Source of the DNA: Allochromatium tepidum
Lineage (GTDB): Bacteria; Pseudomonadota; Gammaproteobacteria; Chromatiales; Chromatiaceae
DNA length: 64,000 nt
NCBI RefSeq assembly: GCF_018409545.1
Contig: NZ_AP024563.1
Location: forward strand, 124,001-188,000
Direction: 5' to 3'
A program made the translations under genes and the position numbers. Positions 54,092 through 63,452 of the stretch are shown one piece after another. A model generated the notes under the pieces. The model did no database searches. It was not told where the DNA came from and saw only the letters and a list, made by a program, of their open reading frames with translations. The first letter of the stretch is position 1, and the number at the start of each line of letters is the position of its first letter.

Positions 54092-54198
54092 GGAAGGTGT
54101 CCCCCGGTCTGGGATTGGCTGTCGAGCCTTGTGGTTTCAGTAAATGCGGATGCATTAATATAGCACGCGCCCAGGAAAAGATGTAAAGCCCCACCGAT

Positions 54199-54675
54199 AT
54201 GTTCGAGATCATCCTCTACGAGCCGGAGATTCCGCCCAATACCGGCAATGTCATGCGTCTGACCGCCAATCTCGGCGCGCGTCTGCATCTGATCGAGCCG
54301 CTCGGCTTCTCGCTCGACGACCGGTTGCTGCGGCGGGCGGGGTTGGACTATCGGGAGTGGGCGGACGTGCGGATACATGGATCGCTGGCGGCCTGTCTCG
54401 CGACCCTGGAGCGGCCCAGACTCCTGGCCGTCAGTACGCGCGGGCGCGTGCCCTATGTCGATCTGGATTTTCAGCCGGGGGATGCCTTTCTATTCGGCCC
54501 CGAGACGCGCGGTCTGCCCGAGGGGGTACTGGAGTCCGTACCTGAGAACCAGCGCCTCCGCATTCCCATGCGTCCGGGCAACCGCAGTCTCAATCTCTCC
54601 AACTCAGTGGCCGTGGTGCTCTACGAGGCCTGGCGCCGTCAGGGATTCGCCGGCGCGGCTGAAATAGGAACCTAG
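54199..54675 (+). CDS. trmL: tRNA (cytidine(34)-2'-O)-methyltransferase TrmL
   Basis: A minimal 158-aa SPOUT enzyme that methylates the wobble base of some tRNA-Leu: IILYEPEIPPNTGNVMRL, HLIEPLGFSLDDRLLRRAGLDY, FGPETRGLP and the knot RIPMRPGNRSLNLSNSVAV. It is convergent with gpsA, overlapping by 4 nt. Confidence 0.95.
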   Translation: MFEIILYEPEIPPNTGNVMRLTANLGARLHLIEPLGFSLDDRLLRRAGLDYREWADVRIHGSLAACLATLERPRLLAVSTRGRVPYVDLDFQPGDAFLFGPETRGLPEGVLESVPENQRLRIPMRPGNRSLNLSNSVAVVLYEAWRRQGFAGAAEIGT

Positions 54676-55676
54676 CCGAACTCCGGCTTGGGTTCGCGCT
54701 CCAGGAGCGCGCGCGTGGCCTCGACCGGTGAGACGCCTTCGTGGAGCACGCGATAGACCTGCTCGCTGATGGGCATCTCGATGCCGAGCCGCACGGCGAG
54801 CCGATGGACGGCCAGGGCCGTGACCACGCCCTCGACCTCCTGACCGATCTCGGCCTTGGCCTCCTCGACCGTCTTGCCACGGGCGAGCGCCAGACCCATG
54901 CGCCGATTGCGCGACTGATCGTCGGTGCAGGTGAGCACCAGATCCCCGAGTCCGGCCAGTCCGGTGAAGGTCTCGGGTCGACCGCCGAGCGCCGTCCCGA
55001 CCCGGATCAGCTCGGCCAGTCCGCGGGTGATGAGCGCCGCGCGCGTGTTGGCGCCGAAGCCCAGACCATCGGCGATGCCGGTGGCGATGGCCAGTACGTT
55101 CTTGGCCGCGCCGCAGATCTCCACCCCGACCATGTCCGGGCTGGTATAGGCGCGGAAGGTCGAGCCGTGCAGCAGGGTGGCGAACCGGGCGGCGAACTCC
55201 GGCTGGTTGGAGGCGACCGTCACCGCCGTCGGCAGTCCGCGTGCGACCTCGCCGGCGAAGCTCGGACCCGAGACCACGGCCAGCGGTCGCTCGCCGAGCT
55301 CTTCCTGAGCGACCGTGTGCAGCAGTTGACCGCTGGCCACGTCCAGCCCCTTGGTCGCCCAGGCGACGCCGAAATCCGCCGGCAGACGCTCGGCCAGTTG
55401 GCGCGCGACCAGTCGGAAGGCTTGACTCGGCACGACCACCAGACAGTCGGTGGCCGCATCGAGCGCCGCGTCGAGCGAATCCGTCGGCTGCATCCCGGCC
55501 GGGAGCGGATGACCGGGCAGGAAGTGACGATTCTCGCCGGCGCGGCGGATCGCCTCGATCTGGGCCGTCTCATGGCCCCACAGCCGCACCGCGTGACCGT
55601 TGCGGCACAGTTGCAGCCCCAGGGCCGTGCCCCAGGAGCCGGGGCCGAGCAGAGCGATCCGGGCCGGCGCGCTCAT
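54672..55676 (-). CDS. gpsA: Glycerol-3-phosphate dehydrogenase [NAD(P)+]
   Basis: 334 aa. The Rossmann motif is LLGPGSWGTALGLQL, with SGPSFAGEVARGLPTAV, the catalytic-lysine region CGAAKNVLAIATGIADGLGFG and GLAGLGDLVLTC following. It makes sn-glycerol-3-phosphate for phospholipids. The start is the ATG at 55676, 2 nt after secB. Confidence 0.96.
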   Translation of the reverse strand: MSAPARIALLGPGSWGTALGLQLCRNGHAVRLWGHETAQIEAIRRAGENRHFLPGHPLPAGMQPTDSLDAALDAATDCLVVVPSQAFRLVARQLAERLPADFGVAWATKGLDVASGQLLHTVAQEELGERPLAVVSGPSFAGEVARGLPTAVTVASNQPEFAARFATLLHGSTFRAYTSPDMVGVEICGAAKNVLAIATGIADGLGFGANTRAALITRGLAELIRVGTALGGRPETFTGLAGLGDLVLTCTDDQSRNRRMGLALARGKTVEEAKAEIGQEVEGVVTALAVHRLAVRLGIEMPISEQVYRVLHEGVSPVEATRALLEREPKPEFG

Positions 55677-55678
55677 GG

Positions 55679-56152
55679 TCAGTGCTGGACCGGTTTGGCG
55701 CCGCCGCCCTGTTCGGCGGCCTGCTGCTGATGCCGGGCGAAGAGCACGTCGAAGTTGACGTGCTGGAGCACCAGTTGCGGGAAGCTGCCCTTGACCACCA
55801 GATCCGAGACGACCTCGCGCGCATAGGGGAAGAGCAGGTTGGGGCAGTAGGCGCCGAGCAGCGGCCCGAGATCCTCTTCGGTGAATCCGTGGGCGGTGAA
55901 GATGCCGGCCTGCTGGACCTCGACCAGGAAGGCGGTCTTCTCCTCGACCTTGACCGTCACCGTGACCGCGAGCACCACCTCGTAGACATTGGGGTCGAGC
56001 TGGTTGATCTTGGTGTTGAGGTTGAGCTCGTGACGCGGCTTCCACTCGCCCCGGAAGATCTCGGGCGCGTTGGGCGACTCGAAGGAGACGTCCTTGGTAT
56101 AGACGCGCTGGACGGAGAATTGACGTTCGTTGGTCTGCTGTTCTTCGGTCAT
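55679..56152 (-). CDS. secB: Protein-export chaperone SecB
   Basis: A 157-aa tetrameric chaperone delivering preproteins to Sec[41 protein letters not shown] and [20 protein letters not shown] are diagnostic. It usually lies between grxC and gpsA; grxC is missing here, with only a 61-nt gap to the rhodanese gene. Confidence 0.97.
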   Translation of the reverse strand: MTEEQQTNERQFSVQRVYTKDVSFESPNAPEIFRGEWKPRHELNLNTKINQLDPNVYEVVLAVTVTVKVEEKTAFLVEVQQAGIFTAHGFTEEDLGPLLGAYCPNLLFPYAREVVSDLVVKGSFPQLVLQHVNFDVLFARHQQQAAEQGGGAKPVQH

Positions 56153-56213
56153 GCCGGTACCTGAGTGCTGTGTGAAGATGGATGGGTTCGCGGGATGGGG
56201 CGCGGCCGACGGA

Positions 56214-56636
56214 TCAGCGTTTCTTGCGCGTCAGGGGCAGGTTGGCCGACTCCCAGGCCATGATGCCGCCCTGGAGGTTGTAGACCTCCTCGAACCCGGC
56301 CTTGCGCAGATGCGCGCAGGCCACCGAGGACTGGGCGCCGGACCGGCAATTGACGATGATGGGCCGGCCCTTGTATTTGTTCAGGGTCGCCAGTTGGTTG
56401 CTGAAGCCGTTCATCGGGATGTTCAGGGCGTTGATGATGTGCCCGCGCGCATAGTCGGCCGCCGGACGCACGTCGATGATGACCGCCTCGCGATGATTGA
56501 GCATCTCGGTGGCCTGGAGCGGACCGACGCTGCCCTTGCCGCCGACGATGAGGTTGTGGGTCAGGAGGCCCAGGATCACGATCAGGGCCAGGAACAGGAA
56601 CCAGTGATTACCGATGAACTCGATGAGTTGTGACAT
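56214..56636 (-). CDS. Membrane-anchored rhodanese (YibN type)
   Basis: 140 aa. One N-terminal helix ([20 protein letters not shown]) leads to a rhodanese domain with [16 protein letters not shown] and active loop CRSGAQS (Cys about 97). This gene regularly precedes grxC-secB-gpsA in Gammaproteobacteria. It likely handles persulfide sulfur at the inner membrane. Confidence 0.9.
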   Translation of the reverse strand: MSQLIEFIGNHWFLFLALIVILGLLTHNLIVGGKGSVGPLQATEMLNHREAVIIDVRPAADYARGHIINALNIPMNGFSNQLATLNKYKGRPIIVNCRSGAQSSVACAHLRKAGFEEVYNLQGGIMAWESANLPLTRKKR

Positions 56637-56684
56637 GGTGTGAGCCGTCTCGTTCGGAATGGGGATCGGGCTGGGCGGCTCGCC

Positions 56685-57053
56685 CTAGCGGGTGTGATGA
56701 CAGAAGACCTCGCGCATCATCCCGATCAGTTGCAGGGTGCGGTTGTCGCTGACGCGATAGTAGACACGATTGGCGTCCTTGCGCGAGGCGAGGATGCCCT
56801 TGTCGCGCAGGATCGCCAGATGCTGCGAGATGTTGCTCTGCGAGGTGCCGACGTGCTCGACGATCTCCTGGACGCTGATCTCCTGATCACCGAGCGTGCA
56901 GAGGATCTTCAGACGCAACGGATGCGACATCGCCTTGAGCGAGCGCGAGGCGCGCTCGATGTCCGCGTCGTCGGCGAACAGATCCATCTCCTCGCCCGCG
57001 TGCTCGGGGAGACTCGATACCGGACGGACGGAGTGACTCGGGTTGACTGCCAT
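56685..57053 (-). CDS. ArsR-family transcriptional regulator
   Basis: A 122-aa winged-helix protein: SHPLRLKILCTLGDQEISVQ, EIVEHVGTSQSNISQHLAIL and VYYRVSDNRTLQLIGMM. Cysteines occur in the first helix (KILC) and at the C-terminus (VFCHH), so redox/persulfide or metal sensing is possible. The start is taken at 57053 (MAVNPSHS); MDLFADDAD further in is an alternative. It is upstream of the rhodanese gene in the same direction, 48 nt apart. Confidence 0.85.
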   Translation of the reverse strand: MAVNPSHSVRPVSSLPEHAGEEMDLFADDADIERASRSLKAMSHPLRLKILCTLGDQEISVQEIVEHVGTSQSNISQHLAILRDKGILASRKDANRVYYRVSDNRTLQLIGMMREVFCHHTR

Positions 57054-57160
57054 TGGATCGCATCTGATCGATTTATCACCGTACAATGATAAACGCTTTC
57101 CGACCGACTGCGAAGCGCCCGGACGAGAAGCGCGCAACGTCATCAACTCGGACACCATCG

Positions 57161-58582
57161 ATGCCTAGTATCCTTCACGGATCCAATCCGAGATTCCAGC
57201 GAGGAACTCCAGCGGCGCTCCGATGGTCCGGTTCGTCCGGACGTGCATCCCTGTGGAGCCGATGCACGGTCGTGTTCCTGACCGGGCTTCTGTCGCCATC
57301 GAGTCCGTCGTTCGCTCAATCGGACGCCTATCCGACGCTGGACGCGCGACAACGGGATCTCAGCACGGTCGAGCGCTCGCTCGAGGACATCGGACGCGAA
57401 TTGAGCGACAGGCACGCCGACCGGCGCGCCCTGATCGCGGAGCTGGAGGCGCGCGAGCGCAACGTTGCCGAGCTGGCGCTGGCCAATCGCGAGCTGGAGC
57501 GTCTGGTCGCGGAACACGATCGTATCGCCGGCGAGTTGCGCGCGCGCCAGGTCGAGGAACAGGCGGCGCTGGGTATCGAGCTCGATCTGCTCGCGGATCT
57601 GCTGCGAACGGCCTATGTCATGGGACGCGCCGACCGTCTGCGGCTGTTGCTCAACCAGCAGGATCCGACCCGCGCCAGCCGCGTCATGTCCTATTTCGCC
57701 TATTTCAATCGCGAACGCATGAAGCGCATCCAGGCCGTGCAGCAACGCGCCGAGCGACTCGAACGACTCGCCCGCGACGCCGAGGACGAGGCGCACCGAC
57801 TGGCCGATCTGGCGCGCAGTCAGGAGGCCACGCGCCTGCGGCTCGAAGAGGCCAGGACACGTCGCGCCCAGGTCTTGCGCGATCTGGAGGCCAGCATCAC
57901 CAGCCGTGCCGAGACCCTGGAGACGCTCAAGCGCGACGCCGAATCCCTGAAGCTGCTGGTCGAGCATCTGCGTCAGCACGCCCAGATCCAGGCCGAACTC
58001 GACATCCAGCAGGATCCGTTCGCCGAGCTCAAGGGCCGGCTCGCCTGGCCGCTGCTGGAGAGTCGCATCCTCGCGGCCTTCGGCACGCGCAAGGAGACGA
58101 CCGAGATCGACTGGGACGGCGTGCTGCTGGCGGCGCGCGAGGGCGAGGAGGTGCGCGCGGTCAAGGACGGGCGCGTGGTCCATGCCGACTGGCTGCGCGG
58201 CTTCGGTCTGCTGATCGTGATCGATCACGGCGACGGCTACATGACGCTCTACGGCCACAACGAGGCGCTGTTGCGCGAGGTCGGCGAATGGGTCGCGACC
58301 GGCGACCCCATCGCGCTCAGCGGCAAGAGCGGCGGACGCCGGGAACCCGTGCTCTACTTCGCCATCCGACACAATGGGCGTCCCCAGGATCCGGCCGTCT
58401 GGTGCGCGAGTCAGGGCCGATACGATCGGCGCTCCAGTCGGGCCCGGCCCGCCGCTCATGAGACAGGCGGGCGCTCTGATCGCTCGCTCACCGAATCTGT
58501 CGAATCGACGCGAAACATGCGATCCTTTCATGACACTGTGCCCAACGCCGTTTTTCGCACAATACGAACCACCGTCCGCTAG
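57161..58582 (+). CDS. envC: Murein hydrolase activator EnvC (M23/LytM family)
   Basis: 473 aa. A signal-anchor region (VVFLTGLLSPSSPSFAQS) precedes a long coiled-coil (about residues 50-270) and a degenerate LytM domain (HADWLRGFGLLIVIDHGDGY; YGHNEALL; ALSGKSGG). Metal ligands are only partly kept, as in EnvC, which activates amidases at the septum rather than cutting itself. The start is the ATG at 57161 (the frame is open to 57086). It is followed 6 nt later by ctpA, a common pair. Confidence 0.88.
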   Translation: MPSILHGSNPRFQRGTPAALRWSGSSGRASLWSRCTVVFLTGLLSPSSPSFAQSDAYPTLDARQRDLSTVERSLEDIGRELSDRHADRRALIAELEARERNVAELALANRELERLVAEHDRIAGELRARQVEEQAALGIELDLLADLLRTAYVMGRADRLRLLLNQQDPTRASRVMSYFAYFNRERMKRIQAVQQRAERLERLARDAEDEAHRLADLARSQEATRLRLEEARTRRAQVLRDLEASITSRAETLETLKRDAESLKLLVEHLRQHAQIQAELDIQQDPFAELKGRLAWPLLESRILAAFGTRKETTEIDWDGVLLAAREGEEVRAVKDGRVVHADWLRGFGLLIVIDHGDGYMTLYGHNEALLREVGEWVATGDPIALSGKSGGRREPVLYFAIRHNGRPQDPAVWCASQGRYDRRSSRARPAAHETGGRSDRSLTESVESTRNMRSFHDTVPNAVFRTIRTTVR

Positions 58583-58588
58583 GGATTC

Positions 58589-59920
58589 ATGATGATGCGC
58601 CTTCAATTCGTCCCGCCGCTATGTCTTGGTCTTCTGATCGGCGCCGTCGCCTGCGCCGAGGAACCGGCCTCCATCGCGCCGGCCCCGGCCCGAACCGCTC
58701 CGGCCGCTGAAACGCCCCAGGATCTGCCGCTCGACGCACTGCGGACCTTCGCCGATGTCTTCGGGCGCCTCAAGGAGGACTATGTCGAGGAGGTCAAGGA
58801 CAAGTCATTGATCGAGAACGCCATCCGCGGCATGTTGTCGGGACTCGATCCGCACTCGTCCTATGTCGACGGCGAGGAGTACCGTGATCTCCAGGTCGGC
58901 ACCAGCGGCGAGTTCGGCGGACTCGGCATCGAGGTCGGCATGGAGGACGGTTTCGTCAAGGTGATCGCGCCGATCGACGACACTCCGGCCCAGCGCGCCG
59001 GACTCCAGGCCGGCGACATGATCATCCGCATCGACGACAAGCCGGTGAAGGGACTGAGTCTGAACGAGGCCGTGCAGTTGATGCGCGGCAAGCCCGGCAC
59101 CCAGATCCGGCTCAGCATCCTGCGCGGGAGCGACGAGAAGCCCTTCGAGGTCGTCCTCGAACGCGCGGTCATCCAGGTGGCGAGCGTCAAGAGCCGGATG
59201 CTGGAACCCGGATTCGGCTATGTGCGTCTGACGCATTTCCAGGCGCATACCACGGACGACATGCTCAAGGCGATCGACGAGCTCAAGAAAGCCGGCGAGG
59301 GCCGGCTCAAGGGACTGGTGCTCGATCTGCGCAACAATCCCGGCGGCGTGCTCAATGGTGCGGTCGGCGTCAGCGATGCGTTCCTGACCGACGGGCTGAT
59401 CGTCTACACCGAAGGTCGGGTCAAGAACAGCCAGATGCGCTTCAAGGCCGGTCCGGACGACGTGCTCGACGGCGCGCCCATCGTGGTGCTGGTCAATTCC
59501 GGCAGTGCCTCGGCCTCCGAGATCGTCGCCGGCGCGCTCCAGGATCATCGGCGCGCCATCGTCATGGGCACCCAGACCTTCGGCAAGGGCTCGGTCCAGA
59601 CCATCGTGCCGATCGACGAGCACTCGGCCCTGAAGCTGACGACCGCGCGCTATTACACCCCGTCCGGGCGCTCGATCCAGGCCAACGGCATCGTGCCCGA
59701 CATCACCCTGGAACGCGGTGAGTTCAAGCCGCTGGCCGATCCCGGACTCGGCTCGCTCAAGGAGGCCAATCTGGTGCGCCATCTCGACGGGCAGGCGCCC
59801 GCGACCGACGAGCCGGCCGAACCCGCGCCCCTGCCGCTCGCCGTCGAGGACTTCCAGCTCTCCGAGGCACTCAACGTGCTCAAGGGGCTGAACATCCTCG
59901 GCGCGGCGGCCAAACCCTGA
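58589..59920 (+). CDS. ctpA: Carboxyl-terminal processing protease CtpA (S41 family)
   Basis: A 443-aa periplasmic serine protease with a signal peptide or lipoprotein-like start (LLIGAVACAEEP). A PDZ domain (GGLGIEVGMEDG ... AGLQAGDMIIRIDD) is followed by the Ser/Lys dyad in LVNSGSASASEIVAGAL and QTFGKGSVQT. CtpA-type enzymes trim peptidoglycan hydrolases and other envelope proteins, in line with the neighbouring envC. Confidence 0.95.
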   Translation: MMMRLQFVPPLCLGLLIGAVACAEEPASIAPAPARTAPAAETPQDLPLDALRTFADVFGRLKEDYVEEVKDKSLIENAIRGMLSGLDPHSSYVDGEEYRDLQVGTSGEFGGLGIEVGMEDGFVKVIAPIDDTPAQRAGLQAGDMIIRIDDKPVKGLSLNEAVQLMRGKPGTQIRLSILRGSDEKPFEVVLERAVIQVASVKSRMLEPGFGYVRLTHFQAHTTDDMLKAIDELKKAGEGRLKGLVLDLRNNPGGVLNGAVGVSDAFLTDGLIVYTEGRVKNSQMRFKAGPDDVLDGAPIVVLVNSGSASASEIVAGALQDHRRAIVMGTQTFGKGSVQTIVPIDEHSALKLTTARYYTPSGRSIQANGIVPDITLERGEFKPLADPGLGSLKEANLVRHLDGQAPATDEPAEPAPLPLAVEDFQLSEALNVLKGLNILGAAAKP

Positions 59921-59950
59921 GTCAACCATCCAGATTCCGGAGGATCCGCC

Positions 59951-60502
59951 ATGCGCGTACTCGTCCCGCTCGCTCAAGGCTGCGAGGAGCTCGAAGCCGT
60001 CACCATCATCGACCTGCTGCGCCGGGCCGAGATCGAGGTCGTGACCGCCGGTCTGACCGAGGGACCGGTCAAGGCCAGCCGTGATACCGTGCTGCTGCCC
60101 GACACCACGCTGGAGGCCGTTGCCGACCAGGATTTCGACATGGTCGTGCTGCCCGGCGGACTGCCCGGCGCCCAGTATCTGGAAGACGATCCGCGCGTGC
60201 TCGACATTCTGCGTCGTCACGCCGAGCGAGGCGCCTACACGGCGGCGATCTGTGCCGCCCCCAAGGTGCTGGCGAGCGCCGGGCTTCTCGACGACAAACG
60301 GGCGACCTGCTATCCGGGCTGCGTGAAGCCGGAAGACTTCCCGCGTCTGAACCTGATCGACGCCGCCGTCGCGATCGATGGCCGGGTGATCACCGGACGC
60401 GGTCCGGGAGCGGCCATGGATTTCGCGCTCGCGCTCATCGAGTCGCTCGCCGGTCGCGAGCGGCGCGAGTCCGTCGAGTCGGCCCTGATCCGCTCGCACT
60501 GA
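59951..60502 (+). CDS. DJ-1/PfpI family protein
   Basis: 183 aa with the class I glutamine-amidotransferase-like fold: MRVLVPLAQGCEELEAVTI with the conserved Glu, MVVLPGGLPGAQYL, and the nucleophile-elbow cysteine in AAICAAPKVLA (Cys about 105). TGRGPGAAMDFALALIE completes the DJ-1/YajL group. Reported activities (deglycase, oxidative-stress chaperone) are debated. Confidence 0.92.
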   Translation: MRVLVPLAQGCEELEAVTIIDLLRRAEIEVVTAGLTEGPVKASRDTVLLPDTTLEAVADQDFDMVVLPGGLPGAQYLEDDPRVLDILRRHAERGAYTAAICAAPKVLASAGLLDDKRATCYPGCVKPEDFPRLNLIDAAVAIDGRVITGRGPGAAMDFALALIESLAGRERRESVESALIRSH

Positions 60503-60539
60503 AGACGAATACAAGCCGCCATCCATCGACCGCTGTCCC

Positions 60540-61586
60540 ATGTCGCCCAGCCTCGCGCCGCTCGCCCTCGTCTCCCCGGCCGCCCTGATCCTCAGTCTGC
60601 TGCTCACGCGCCGGCTGGCGACGCGGGCGGGTTCTGGATTCGGTCCGCTCGATCATCCGAACGAGCGTTCACTGCACGCCACTCCCGTACCGCGCTCGGG
60701 CGGACTGAGTGTGCTGGCGGGCGTGCTCCTGACGCTCCTGGCCGCGCTCGGGCTGGGCTGGATGGCAGCCGAATCGGGCTGGATCGGAGGCGCGCTACTG
60801 CTGGTCGCGCTGGTGTCCTTTCTCGACGACCTCGGGGATCTCTCCCCACTGGTGCGGCTGACGGCCCATGGGCTGGCCGCCGGCCTGCTCGTGTTCGGCG
60901 GACTGGGCTGGGGCCGGTTGGATCTGCCCGGCTTCACGCTGGTGTTCCCCGGCTGGCTCGCGCTCGTGCTCACGCTGCTGTTCGTGGTCTGGATGATCAA
61001 TCTCTACAACTTCATGGACGGCATGGACGGTCTGGCCGGCGGCATGGCGGTCTTCGGCTTCCTGGCCCTGGCCTGGTTCGGCTGGCGCGGCGGCGAGTCG
61101 GGCTATGTGCTGATCTGTCTCGGCGTGGCGGCCTCCGCCGGCGGCTTCCTGGTCAGCAACTTTCCGCCGGCACGCATCTTCCTGGGTGACGTCGGCTCGT
61201 CGAGCCTGGGGCTGCTGGCCGCCGCGCTCGCGCTCTGGGGCGTCGAGCTCGGACTCTTTCCGCTCTGGGTCGCCTGGCTGGTCTTCTCGCCCTTCATCGT
61301 CGATGCGACCTGGACGCTGCTGGCGCGTCTGGCGCGCGGCGAGCGGGTCTGGGAGGCGCATCGCTCGCATCACTATCAACGTCTGGTGCTGGCCGGCTGG
61401 AGTCATCGGCAAACGGTGCTGCGCGCCTATGGACTGATGGCGGCGGTGGGCGCCTGCGCGATCGCGGCGCCCGGACTCACGACCGCCGATCAATGGAGGC
61501 TGCTCGGCGCCTGGACCCTGATCTACGGGGTCATCCATCTCAAGGTCGGGCTGGTCGAGCGTCGCGCCCGGATGGATGCCGCATGA
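60540..61586 (+). CDS. Glycosyltransferase family 4 (WecA/WbpL-like) initiating transferase
   Basis: A 348-aa polytopic enzyme that puts the first sugar-phosphate on undecaprenyl phosphate. DHPNERSLHATPVPRSGG, the acidic LVSFLDDLGDLSPLVR, NLYNFMDGMDGLAGG, FLGDVGSSSLG and the loop HRSHHYQRLVLAGWSH are diagnostic. It overlaps the next gene by ATGA, the classical wbpL-wbpM-type pair. Confidence 0.92.
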   Translation: MSPSLAPLALVSPAALILSLLLTRRLATRAGSGFGPLDHPNERSLHATPVPRSGGLSVLAGVLLTLLAALGLGWMAAESGWIGGALLLVALVSFLDDLGDLSPLVRLTAHGLAAGLLVFGGLGWGRLDLPGFTLVFPGWLALVLTLLFVVWMINLYNFMDGMDGLAGGMAVFGFLALAWFGWRGGESGYVLICLGVAASAGGFLVSNFPPARIFLGDVGSSSLGLLAAALALWGVELGLFPLWVAWLVFSPFIVDATWTLLARLARGERVWEAHRSHHYQRLVLAGWSHRQTVLRAYGLMAAVGACAIAAPGLTTADQWRLLGAWTLIYGVIHLKVGLVERRARMDAA

Positions 61587-63448
61587 ATCCGCTCGTCGAC
61601 CGGCTGCGCTCGCGCACCGCCGCCTTCACGCACGATCTGCTGAGCATTCCGATCGCCTGGATGCTCGCCTACTGGCTGCGCTTCAATCTCGACACCATCC
61701 CGCCCGAGTTCCTGAGCGGCGCGCTCCAGGCCCTGCCCTGGGTGATTCCGATCCAGGCCGGCGTCTACTGGCTGTTCGGGCTCTATCGCGGCGTCTGGCG
61801 CTTCGCCTCCGTCCCGGATCTGGTGCGCATCACCAAGGCGGTGCTGATCGGCACGGCACTGGTGGTGGTCGCGCTCTTCATCCTCAACCGCTCGCTGCAT
61901 GTGCCGCGCTCGGTGCCCGTGCTCTATTTCGGCGTCCAGCTCATCCTGCTCGCCGGGCCGCGTCTGCTCTATCGCTGGCTGAAGGATCATCGCTTCAATC
62001 TGTCGTCCGGGCAGCGGGTGCTGATCGTCGGCGCCGACCGCGCGGGCGATCTGCTGGCGCGCGATCTGCTGCGCGATCCCAGTCGCGCCTATTTCCCGGT
62101 CGGCTTCGTCGACGACACGCTCAGGCGCCAGGGGGGCGAACTCCAGGGTCTGCCGGTCCTCGGGCCGACCTCGGCCATCCCCGAGATCGTGCAGGAGCGC
62201 GACATCGAGCTCATCATGCTGGCCGTGACCGGGGCGAGCGCGCGCGAGATGCGCCGTCTGGTCGAACTCTGCGAGCAGACCGGACGCCCCTTCCGCATCC
62301 TGCCCGAGCTGCGCGAACTCCTGACCGGCGAGGTCGACTTCCATCAACTGCGTCCGGTCTCGATCGAGGATCTGCTCGGACGCGAACCGGTCGAACTCGA
62401 CTGGCGCGAGATCCACGCCGGACTGGCCGGACGCAATATCCTGGTAACGGGCGCGGGCGGCTCGATCGGCTCGGAGCTGGTGCGCCAACTGGCCGCCGCC
62501 GGTCCGGCACGCCTGATCCTGGTCGACAATGGCGAGTTCAATCTCTATCGCATCGAGATGGAACTGACCGAGACCCATCCCGGACTGCCGATCGCGCGCC
62601 GATTGCTCGACGTGACCGACGCGACCGCGATCCGGGCGCTCTTTCGCGACGAGCGGCCGGCGATCGTCTTCCATGCCGCCGCCTACAAGCATGTGCCGCT
62701 CCTGGAGGATCAGCCGCGCGCGGCCGTGCGCAACAACGTGTTCGGCACGCTCCGGGTCGCCGAAGCGGCGGCGGCGAGCGGTTGCGAGCGCTTCGTGCTC
62801 ATCTCGACCGACAAGGCGGTCAACCCGACCAATGTCATGGGCGCGACCAAGCGGCTCGCCGAGATGCTGTGCCGGGATCTGGACGGTCGCTCGGAGTGCC
62901 GTTTCATCACGGTGCGCTTCGGCAACGTGCTCGGTTCTGCCGGCAGCGTGGTGCCGCTGTTTCGGCGCCAGATCGAGCAGGGCGGGCCTGTGACCGTCAC
63001 CCATCCCGAGATCGAGCGCTTCTTCATGACCATCCCGGAGGCCAGCCAGCTCATCATGCAGGCGGCCGTGATCGGCGACGGCGGCGAGGTGTTCGTGCTC
63101 GACATGGGCGAGCCGATCAGGATCCGCTATCTGGCCGAGCAGATGATCCGGCTCTCGGGGCGCGAGCCGGGCGAGGACATCGCCATCGAATACGTCGGCC
63201 TGCGTCCGGGCGAGAAGCTCCACGAGGAACTCTTCCACGACTCCGAGCAACTCATCGAGACGCGCCACCCCAAGATCAACCGCGCGCGCCAGTCGAACGG
63301 ACTGAGCAGCCTGGAACTCAAAGAGCGTCTGAGTCGGCTGGCGCAGTCCGTCGAGGGGACGGACCAGGGGCTCATCCTGAGTGCGCTCCGAGACCTGCTC
63401 CCCGACTGGCGTTCCGAACCCGTTCATTCCAACGAGACCAGGGGCTGA
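61583..63448 (+). CDS. WbpM/FlaA1-like nucleotide-sugar 4,6-dehydratase (polysaccharide biosynthesis)
   Basis: 621 aa. Four N-terminal helices (residues 10-125) and a CoA-binding-like domain (VLIVGADRAGDLLARDLL) are followed by an SDR domain starting ILVTGAGGSIGSELVRQL. The catalytic tyrosine is replaced by methionine (STDKAVNPTNVMGATKR), as in WbpM-type UDP-GlcNAc C6-dehydratases. It makes a keto-sugar for O-antigen or capsule. Confidence 0.92.
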   Translation: MNPLVDRLRSRTAAFTHDLLSIPIAWMLAYWLRFNLDTIPPEFLSGALQALPWVIPIQAGVYWLFGLYRGVWRFASVPDLVRITKAVLIGTALVVVALFILNRSLHVPRSVPVLYFGVQLILLAGPRLLYRWLKDHRFNLSSGQRVLIVGADRAGDLLARDLLRDPSRAYFPVGFVDDTLRRQGGELQGLPVLGPTSAIPEIVQERDIELIMLAVTGASAREMRRLVELCEQTGRPFRILPELRELLTGEVDFHQLRPVSIEDLLGREPVELDWREIHAGLAGRNILVTGAGGSIGSELVRQLAAAGPARLILVDNGEFNLYRIEMELTETHPGLPIARRLLDVTDATAIRALFRDERPAIVFHAAAYKHVPLLEDQPRAAVRNNVFGTLRVAEAAAASGCERFVLISTDKAVNPTNVMGATKRLAEMLCRDLDGRSECRFITVRFGNVLGSAGSVVPLFRRQIEQGGPVTVTHPEIERFFMTIPEASQLIMQAAVIGDGGEVFVLDMGEPIRIRYLAEQMIRLSGREPGEDIAIEYVGLRPGEKLHEELFHDSEQLIETRHPKINRARQSNGLSSLELKERLSRLAQSVEGTDQGLILSALRDLLPDWRSEPVHSNETRG

Positions 63449-63452
63449 TCCG